Assembly: GCA_009618505.1 (NCBI GenBank)
Contig: WJOQ01000222.1
Span: 1-11,335 of the forward strand
Length of the DNA stretch: 11,335 bases
Origin: Clostridia bacterium
GTDB taxonomy: Bacteria; Aerophobota; Aerophobia; Aerophobales; AE-B3A
Direction: 5' to 3'
This document shows, one piece after another, positions 6,283 through 11,335 of this stretch. A program made the position numbers and the translations under genes. The notes under the pieces were generated by a model, which saw nothing but the letters and a program-made list of their open reading frames with translations, had not been told where the DNA came from and made no database searches. Within the stretch, counting starts at the first letter, position 1; each line of letters starts with the position of its first letter.

Positions 6283-7408
6283 GAGTTCTAATAACTGCGG
6301 GAGGTACAGGGGGACATATTTATCCTGCCCTGGCCATAGCTTCTTATCTGAGAGAGCGCCATCTGGCTAATCGTATCCTCTGGATAGGAGGAAGAAGAAA
6401 ATTAGAGATGGAACTCCTGCGCTCACAAGGATTTGATTTCAAACAAATAAAAGCTTCTCCTTTCCCCAGGGCTTCCTGGCAAAAATGGATTGGATTCCCT
6501 TTTAAACTCTTTCTCTCTTTTTTTCAATCTTTCCTCATTCTTCTACAATTCAGACCAACAGTAGTTATAGGAATGGGCAGTTTTCATTCTTACCCGGTGG
6601 TAATGCTTGCTTTTTTTTTTGGAATTCGCAGCCTGGTATGCGAACAGAATGCAAGTTTTTCCCTAACCAATAAATTTCTACTGCCGTATGTTTCCAAAAT
6701 AGCCACACCAGCTTTCCTCAAACAAATAAAAACCTTTCTAAAAGGATAAAGAATAAAACCCAACTTATAGGTAACCCCATCCGTTTCAAAATTCTGGCAA
6801 CAGGAAGGCAAAAGGGAATAAAAAGGTTTAACTTAGATGAGGATAAATTTACTCTTCTTTTTTTGGGAGGCAGTCAAGGAGCTCATAACTTAAATAAGAT
6901 AGGAGTGGAAGTCATTCAACTATTGAATAGGCAAAAGAAAATGAGGGATGAGATTCAAGTAATATTTATCACCGGGGAAAATGATTTAAAATGGGTAGAA
7001 AATTCCCTTGCACCCTTGAAGATTAAATCATTAGTTTCTTCCTACCTACCGGAGATACAATATGCTTATGCCGCCTCCCACCTGGCTATCTGCCGAAGTG
7101 GAGCTACAACTATAGCAGAGCTCACTGCCCTGGGGCTACCGGCCATTCTAATTCCTTATCCCTACGCTACAGGGAGACATCAATATGAAAATGCGAGAGT
7201 TTTACAAGCAAAGGGAGCAGCTCATCTTCTTGTCGAGAATAATCTTAGCGGAGATAGACTAAAAAAGTTAATTCTAGACTTAATAGAAGATAAAAACCTG
7301 CTTAAAAAAATGAGCAGGCGAAGTAAGGAACTAGGAAGACCGCAGGCGACTAGAGAATTGGTGGAAGTAATCTGCGATTTGGCCAGGACGGGACAAGTTA
7401 GCTCATAG
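6279..7408 (+). CDS. murG: UDP-GlcNAc:lipid I GlcNAc transferase MurG, split by an apparent -1 frameshift
   Basis: MurG adds GlcNAc to lipid I on the cytoplasmic face of the membrane, making lipid II. The first part starts at ATG 6279 (AAGAGG just upstream; overlaps the secF stop) with the glycine-rich TAGGTGGHIYPALA, then VVIGMGSFHSYPV and CEQNASFSLTNKFL. It hits TAA at 6747. In another frame the protein continues as RIKNKTQLIGNPIRFKIL, then LGGSQGAHNLN, RSGATTIAELTALGLPAILIP and GRHQYENARVL, ending at 7408. One more A in the run at 6740-6743 restores the frame, for about 376 residues, a normal length. The run AAAA makes an indel error plausible; a weak A-AAA-G slip site is an alternative. 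A second copy may exist elsewhere. The stop codon lies within a 7-nt repeat tract. Confidence 0.92.
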
Positions 7409-7436
7409 CTCATAGTAAATTCAAAACACAGCTCAT
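7400..7436. repeat. 7-nt word repeats at the murG 3' end (element B)
   Basis: agctcat at 7400-7406 and 7407-7413 is followed by agtaaat (7414-7420), and agctcat recurs at 7430-7436. The last two codons and stop of murG (AGC TCA TAG) are made of this repeat. The 112-bp spacer to murC also contains aggac and gtcct 20 nt apart (about 7451-7480) around a gcagattttggcga stretch, and otherwise only the murC ribosome-binding site. Confidence 0.6.
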
Positions 7437-7520
7437 GGTTTTAGTTAATTAGGACGCAGATTTTGGCGAATTTATGTCCTATACTATCAAGCTACCGGAG
7501 CTGAAGCCCCAGGACAAAAT

Positions 7521-8948
7521 ATGTTAAAAGGAGTTAAATCCATTCATTTCATAGGAATTGCTGGAGTTGGTATGAGTGGATTAGCTAAGGTATTATCAGA
7601 AAAAGGCTACAGGGTTACCGGGTCAGACATAAAAAAAAATGTTTTTACCGAGCAGCTAGAAAGAAGAGGAATAACTGTTTACCAGGGACACAGTCCCTCT
7701 CATCTTAACCAGGCCGATTTAGTGATAGCTTCCTCTGTTATCTCTCCTGATAACCCTGAACTTCAGATAGCGAAGAGAAGAAGAATGCGTACTGTCTCAC
7801 GCGGCGCCCTTTTAGCCGAGCTTGTGAATAGGAAGAAGGGTATCGTTGTTGCCGGAACTCACGGGAAAACGACTACCAGTTCACTCGTTTATTCAATTCT
7901 TCGTCAGGCGGGTAAAGATCCAACTATGTTCATTGGAGGGGAAGTCAATGATTTCGGTGCTAATAGTAAATTGGGAAGTAGCGAATATGTGGTAGCGGAG
8001 AGTGACGAATCCGATGGTTCTTTTTTGCTTCTGTCCCCCAGCATTTCCATTCTCACTAACGTCGAAGACGACCATATAGACTACTATGGTTCCAAAGATA
8101 AGCTGGTGCAGGCATTTGTTCAATTTACCGGAAGATTGAAACCGGCAGGCACCTTGATAATGAACATCGACGACCCTTGTCTAAGTAACGTTATCAAGAA
8201 CATCTCTTTGTCCCCTTCTCAAAAACTAATCACTTATGGAATCAGTCCTATGGCTGACTTTTCAGCAAAAAAGGTAAAGTTGAAGCAATTTTCCTCTTCC
8301 TATGAAATTGATTATCAGGGGAAAAAGATAGAAGATATAGACCTCTCTTTACCTGGTCAATATAATATATACAATTCTCTGGCCGGCGTTGCTGCCGGGT
8401 TAGATATCGGCATAGGGTGGAAAGAAATTAAAAAGGCTCTTCTTCTTTTCTCTGGTGTGAAAAGAAGATTTGAATTAATAGGAGAAAAGTCCGGTATTTT
8501 AGTAATAGATGACTATGCTCATCATCCCACAGAAATAAAAGTAACTCTGGAAGTAGCGGCAAGATTGGAAAGAAGAACAATCGCCATCTTTCAACCTCAT
8601 CGCTATACCCGCACTAAAATGCTTCTTTCTAAATTTGGCACTGCCTTTGAGAAAGCAGATATTCTTCTTTTGACTAACATCTATGCTGCGGGAGAAAATC
8701 CGATTCCTGGAATGGACGGTGAATTGCTATTTGAAAAAGTCAAACAAAAGAGAAGGAAGGCGACCTATTATTTTACCAATTTTCGAAAAATCATTGATTT
8801 CTTAGAATGCGAATGCAGAGAAGGAGACCTAATACTTACTCTGGGAGCAGGAAACATAAATGAGGTGGGTAAATCTTTTTTGGGACACAGAGCGTATAGT
8901 GAAGACAAAAAAAACGTAGAAGGTAAGGCGAAAAATGTAAAACCATAG
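7521..8948 (+). CDS. murC: UDP-N-acetylmuramate--L-alanine ligase MurC
   Basis: MurC is the ATP-dependent cytoplasmic ligase that adds L-Ala to UDP-MurNAc, the first amino acid of the peptidoglycan stem. The 475 residues show the N-terminal nucleotide-sugar binding motif HFIGIAGVGMSGLA (9-22), the P-loop AGTHGKTTT (111-119), SDESDGSF (161-168), VEDDHIDYYGS (181-191), PGQYNIYNSLAG (278-289), the third-domain motif DDYAHHPTEIK (330-340), FQPHRYTRT (357-365) and GAGNI (442-446). ATG 7521 follows AGGAC by about 6 nt. It is last in the secD-secF-murG-murC run; murG-murC adjacency is common in dcw-type clusters. About 20 residues after the usual family end (from about GHRAYS) are Lys-rich and fall in the repeat element at 8891-9038, so they are probably a repeat-derived tail. 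Confidence 0.96.
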   Translation: MLKGVKSIHFIGIAGVGMSGLAKVLSEKGYRVTGSDIKKNVFTEQLERRGITVYQGHSPSHLNQADLVIASSVISPDNPELQIAKRRRMRTVSRGALLAELVNRKKGIVVAGTHGKTTTSSLVYSILRQAGKDPTMFIGGEVNDFGANSKLGSSEYVVAESDESDGSFLLLSPSISILTNVEDDHIDYYGSKDKLVQAFVQFTGRLKPAGTLIMNIDDPCLSNVIKNISLSPSQKLITYGISPMADFSAKKVKLKQFSSSYEIDYQGKKIEDIDLSLPGQYNIYNSLAGVAAGLDIGIGWKEIKKALLLFSGVKRRFELIGEKSGILVIDDYAHHPTEIKVTLEVAARLERRTIAIFQPHRYTRTKMLLSKFGTAFEKADILLLTNIYAAGENPIPGMDGELLFEKVKQKRRKATYYFTNFRKIIDFLECECREGDLILTLGAGNINEVGKSFLGHRAYSEDKKNVEGKAKNVKP

Positions 8949-9038
8949 CCTAAGATTCAAAAGTTCAAAAAAAATTTGAGTCTTAATTTTTTCTCTTTAG
9001 GTTTTAAGTTATCCTATACGCTATCCGCTAAACCCTAT
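8891..9038. repeat. Quasi-palindromic element with 7-nt words across two converging gene ends (element E)
   Basis: agcgtatag (8891-8899, inside the murC tail) is exactly complementary to ctatacgct (9015-9023). The right side is a clean 7-nt tract: atcctat (9011-9017), acgctat (9018-9024), ccgctaa (9025-9031), accctat (9032-9038). Inside lie a second complementary pair (aaaacc near 8939 and ggtttt near 9000) and the terminator stem at the centre. The element supplies the last codons of murC and the stop codon of the converging citrate-synthase-like gene (TAG, 9037-9035). Confidence 0.6.
8952..8998 (+). terminator. Rho-independent terminator after murC
   Basis: AAGATTCAAA (8952-8961) pairs with TTTGAGTCTT (8975-8984) over 10 bp with one T-G wobble. 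The loop is 13 nt and A-rich, and the T-rich run aattttttctcttt follows. It would end the secD-murC transcript. The stem can also form on the minus strand, but no T-run follows there. Confidence 0.75.
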
Positions 9039-10303
9039 AAAGAGGGAGGGATAACGGAGAGAATTTTTCTGGCTTGTTCAGGATAACGGGCGATGAAAAG
9101 AAGCTCATCGCTAACAAGAGGTTTCTGCGTATGGACATTAGCATAGCGAGCTAGTTCCAGAATGGTAGAGGCTTCTTGCTCGTTTTTGAACTTGATCTCC
9201 AACTTCTCATAAACGTTCCTGAAGCCTTTGATTCCACCATATTCCCCAGTAGTTATTTTCCTACCTGTTTCTACCATTTCTGGCTCTCCTCGCCCCAATT
9301 CCTGAAAGTCATAGAGCTCGTAGTTACGTCTATCCTTTAGTGCTCCATCAGCGTGGATTCCTGATTCATGGGCAAAGGCATTATCTCCAACTCCCACCTG
9401 ATTTATCGGGATAGGAACACCAAAAGCGTAAGAAGTATACTTGGCTATCCTCCAGGCCTGGGAGAGGTCTACTCTTGCCTCTAATAAGTTCAACTTTTTG
9501 GTGCCACTGGACTTGCGCAAAGCTAGAATTACAGAGACTAAATCTGCATTTCCCGTCCTTTCTCCCATTCCATTAATTGTAGTGTTGATATAAGCATCTA
9601 CTCCTCCGTCTATGGCTCCCCTTGCTCCAGCTAATGCACAAGCCACAGCCATACCCAGGTCATTATGAGTGTGGATCTCTATGGGAAGCTGGATTTCTTG
9701 TGCTAAGTTTTTCACCCGCCGATAGATGGTAGGAGGATCATCACAACCCAATGTATCACAATATCTTATGGTATCAGCACCATGTTGCTTGGCCATCCGA
9801 GCAAACTCTATCAAGAATTCGTCGTCGGTACGAGAAGCATCCTCTGCGTTAACTCCTGCCTTCATCTCTCTTTTCTTTGCTTCATCAACTGCCCCTACCA
9901 TCATTCCTATTATACTGGGTCTGGAAGGATTCTCTCGGGGATATCTCACTACTCTATTCCCAAATTTTCCCTTTGTCATTTGTTCCGAAGTAGAAATAGA
10001 GATGTTTATATGCTTAAGTCCCAATTGATAGGCTTTTTCTACATCATCTTTAACCGCCCTACACCAACCACTAAGGATCATAGGGCGAAGGACTCCCATT
10101 TCGGCCAGTTCAAGGTTAGCCTTAAGATAATTTGTTTCGTGATTGGTAAAAGGGAATCCAAATTCTGACTGATGAATTCCCATCTCATTCAGATAGAGAT
10201 TAATGATAGTCTTCTCTAACTTAGCCAATCCCAACCTGGAAGTCTGAACTCCATCTCTATTGGTAACATCTATAATGTAAATCTTGTTTTTCTTTCTATT
10301 CAT
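9035..10303 (-). CDS. Re-citrate synthase / homocitrate synthase-like acyltransferase
   Basis: A DRE-TIM-barrel (HMGL-like) enzyme condensing acetyl-CoA with a 2-oxo acid. In 422 residues, IDVTNRDGVQTSR (11-23) holds the catalytic Arg16-Asp17. EIHTHNDLGMA (209-219) has metal ligands H211 and H213 with N214 alongside. INGMGERTGNADL (243-255) and GVGDNAFAHESGIHADG (304-320) are the family signatures. QSEFGFPFT, GVNAEDASR, RYCDTLG and the ending KPLVSDELLFIARYPEQAR resemble what I recall of the Re-citrate synthase of Clostridium kluyveri and relatives, so citrate formation in an anaerobe is my first guess. Homocitrate synthase (NifV-like) is the main alternative; isopropylmalate synthase is less likely because the C-terminal regulatory domain is absent. 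A short Arg/Pro-rich insert lies at about 115-130. The start ATG overlaps the rplI stop (ATGA), so translation is probably coupled. Confidence 0.85.
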   Translation of the reverse strand: MNRKKNKIYIIDVTNRDGVQTSRLGLAKLEKTIINLYLNEMGIHQSEFGFPFTNHETNYLKANLELAEMGVLRPMILSGWCRAVKDDVEKAYQLGLKHINISISTSEQMTKGKFGNRVVRYPRENPSRPSIIGMMVGAVDEAKKREMKAGVNAEDASRTDDEFLIEFARMAKQHGADTIRYCDTLGCDDPPTIYRRVKNLAQEIQLPIEIHTHNDLGMAVACALAGARGAIDGGVDAYINTTINGMGERTGNADLVSVILALRKSSGTKKLNLLEARVDLSQAWRIAKYTSYAFGVPIPINQVGVGDNAFAHESGIHADGALKDRRNYELYDFQELGRGEPEMVETGRKITTGEYGGIKGFRNVYEKLEIKFKNEQEASTILELARYANVHTQKPLVSDELLFIARYPEQARKILSVIPPSL

Positions 10304-10770
10304 TCCTTAGACCCTTTCCTTGCCTTCGCTTTCTTGACTTCTATTTTCAGGGGAATCTCTACCTCTGGATGTAGTTTAAGAAAAACCTCTTTGACTCCAA
10401 TGACTCGGATAGGCTCCTTTAAATCAACCTTACGATGGTCTATTTCTATATTGAGCTTTTTCTTGATTTCTTGAACAATGTCCTGGGAAGTAATAACTCC
10501 GAACAGTTTCCCATCCTCTCCCCTTTCTCTGGATAATATTAGCTTTGCTCCTTTGAGTTTATCTGCTATTTTTTGGGCTTTGAATTTTACTTTTTCTTTC
10601 TTCTGCTGGATAATTCTTCCTCTTTCTTCCCACTGCCTAATATTACCAGGGGTAGCCATTAGGACTAAATTTTTTCGCAAAAGAAAATTCCGTCCATAAC
10701 CATCAGCTACCTCCACTATCTCTCCCCTCTTTCCAAGCTTATTAATTTTTTCCTTCAATATGACCTTCAC
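10300..10770 (-). CDS. rplI: 50S ribosomal protein L9
   Basis: L9 is a large-subunit protein with two globular domains joined by a long helix. The N-terminal domain is plain: KVILKEKINKLGKRGEIVEV then ADGYGRNFLLRKNLV, the rRNA-binding signature. The connecting helix is the Lys/Gln-rich region near residues 50-75, and the C-terminal domain ends in KAKARKGSKE. I chose GTG 10770 because L9 begins MKVIL; GAGG lies about 7 nt upstream. A longer open frame back to 10902 runs only through repeat DNA and adds a non-family N-terminus. Length is 156 residues, slightly over the usual 148-150. It follows rpsR, as in most bacteria, but across a 187-bp repeat-filled gap. It overlaps the citrate-synthase-like gene by 4 bp. 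Confidence 0.95.
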   Translation of the reverse strand: MKVILKEKINKLGKRGEIVEVADGYGRNFLLRKNLVLMATPGNIRQWEERGRIIQQKKEKVKFKAQKIADKLKGAKLILSRERGEDGKLFGVITSQDIVQEIKKKLNIEIDHRKVDLKEPIRVIGVKEVFLKLHPEVEIPLKIEVKKAKARKGSKE

Positions 10771-10784
10771 TATTAACCTCACTG

Positions 10785-10956
10785 AGTTCATAGTTTGTAG
10801 TTCATAGTTCATCGACAAAAACAACGATAAGGTGGTAAGTAGTGAGTGATTAATTGGTAAGCAGTGCTCTCTTCCCTCTGGAGTGAGGGGAAAATTAACC
10901 ATTTAACTAATTAACCAGTTAACCAACAAAACAATGAACTATGAACAATGAACTAT
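10785..10956. repeat. Concentric heptad-repeat palindrome between rpsR and rplI (element C)
   Basis: Four layers are seen. Outer left arm: agttcat (10785), agtttgt (10792), agttcat (10799), agttcat (10806). Outer right arm: aatgaac (10933), tatgaac (10940), aatgaac (10947), mostly the reverse complement. Inner left arm: ggtggta, agtagtg, agtgatt, aattggt, aagcagt (10831-10865). Inner right arm: attaacc, atttaac and further ttaacca words at about 7-8-nt spacing (10894-10927). The centre is a 7-bp hairpin, ttccctc (10872-10878) with gagggga (10885-10891), one wobble. It fills nearly the whole rpsR-rplI spacer and starts right after the rpsR stop. No coding sequence is evident. Confidence 0.8.
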
Positions 10957-10957
10957 T

Positions 10958-11173
10958 TTATTTGTAGGGCAAGAGTGCCATTTCTCTTGCTCTTTTTATA
11001 GCATTGGAAAGTCTTCTTTGATGTTTAGCGCAAACGCCAGTGCGCCTTCTACATTTTATACGAGCCCGACTATCTACATAACGCTGCAAAATCCTTACAT
11101 TTAGATAGTCCAGTGATCTTGAACGACAAAAATCACAGCTCTTCTTTCTTCTAAGTACTGGTTTTGGTCTCAC
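10958..11173 (-). CDS. rpsR: 30S ribosomal protein S18, zinc-ribbon (C+) form
   Basis: S18 binds S6 and 16S rRNA in the small-subunit platform. The 71 residues end in the conserved NAIKRAREMALLPYK and contain RRRTGVCAKHQRRL. Cys13 and Cys16 (CDFC) with Cys48 and His51 make a plausible zinc site, marking the C+ form. Cys41 is an extra cysteine where E. coli S18 has proline. The start is GTG 11173, preceded at 4-5 nt by AGGAGAGG; no ATG fits. The usual upstream partners rpsF and ssb are not within the next 160 bp, which hold a repeat instead; they may lie beyond the window. Confidence 0.95.
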   Translation of the reverse strand: MRPKPVLRRKKSCDFCRSRSLDYLNVRILQRYVDSRARIKCRRRTGVCAKHQRRLSNAIKRAREMALLPYK

Positions 11174-11207
11174 ACACCTCTCCTTTAAGTATAATAGTTT
11201 ACATGTG

Positions 11208-11335
11208 TACCGAAGGACATTCCTTGAACAACTCGTGAATCGTATCTAGTATTTCAAGAGTGGAAAAAAACGTCTCAGTTCCATATACTCGATCCTGGAT
11301 GCTCGATGCTCGTAAAAGAAGAAAGACTAAAGACA
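11208..11335. repeat. Partial second copy of the 3407-3580 element (element D), cut by window end
   Basis: It opens with taccgaaggacattcctt (one base different from 3407-3424). Then come 7-nt words gtgaatc, gtatcta, gtatttc (11235-11255). A second tract follows: actcgat, cctggat, gctcgat, gctcgta (11287-11314), then a purine-rich stretch ending ctaaagaca. Order and content match 3407-3545, where the second tract also ends gctcg, then aaaaga, and the purine stretch also ends ctaaagac. Spacing between modules differs and the words have diverged. The complementary right arm would lie past the window end. Confidence 0.7.

Noticed and set aside
5464..6750. Programmed frameshifting in secF and murG as a firm call
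   Set aside because: No prfB-like or dnaX-like context, and the shifts go in opposite directions; indel errors or decay are simpler.
10771..10902. A longer L9 start giving a 200-residue protein
   Set aside because: The extra residues are encoded by the repeat element; the standard MKVIL start with its own GAGG is at 10770.
1873..11335. CRISPR array from the short repeats
   Set aside because: The 7-nt words are back to back, with no 25-40-nt repeats, no unique spacers of even length and no cas genes.

Overview
The window looks like a chromosomal piece of an uncultivated, low-to-moderate GC, peptidoglycan-making bacterium. Clues are a secD-secF-murG-murC operon, a zinc-ribbon (C+) ribosomal protein S18, and a citrate/homocitrate-synthase-family enzyme of the type seen in anaerobes. 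The style of the spacers (degenerate short-word repeats) reminds me of anaerobic candidate phyla such as Omnitrophota, Aerophobota or Atribacterota. That placement is a guess; nothing here fixes the phylum.

Layout. 1-1694 (+): an AT-rich, accessory-looking stretch with the C-terminal two-thirds of an ANT(6)-type aminoglycoside adenylyltransferase, an attC-like inverted-repeat spacer, and a PhnP-like metallo-beta-lactamase-fold hydrolase. 1782-3351 (-): an L-fucose/L-arabinose-isomerase-fold protein whose last 34 codons are thrown out of frame by a 7-bp tandem duplication. 3352-3838: a divergent spacer with a nested inverted repeat, a candidate promoter and a GC-rich hairpin leader. 3839-8948 (+): secD, secF, murG and murC, closely spaced or overlapping, ending in a terminator; they serve protein export and lipid II precursor synthesis. 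9035-11173 (-, read right to left): rpsR (S18), a structured 187-bp spacer, rplI (L9), and a Re-citrate/homocitrate synthase-like gene overlapping rplI by 4 bp. 11174-11335: a spacer holding part of another repeat copy.

Two themes stand out. First, the spacers carry degenerate tracts with a strict 7-nt period. In at least three places (3432-3580, 8891-9038, 10785-10956) the tracts form arms of nested, imperfect palindromes. Each locus uses its own heptamer vocabulary. The tracts also reach into gene ends: murG, murC, the citrate-synthase-like gene and the isomerase. The frameshifting duplication in the isomerase is itself one 7-nt unit. This heptad-palindrome family is the best candidate here for something undescribed. 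The nearest precedent I know is the heptanucleotide STRR repeats of heterocystous cyanobacteria.

Second, secD (5' end), secF and murG each carry an apparent single-base frameshift, although these genes are normally essential or important. Sequencing or assembly indels are the simplest explanation; read-level checking would decide. All counts were made by eye; no search, folding or alignment was run.
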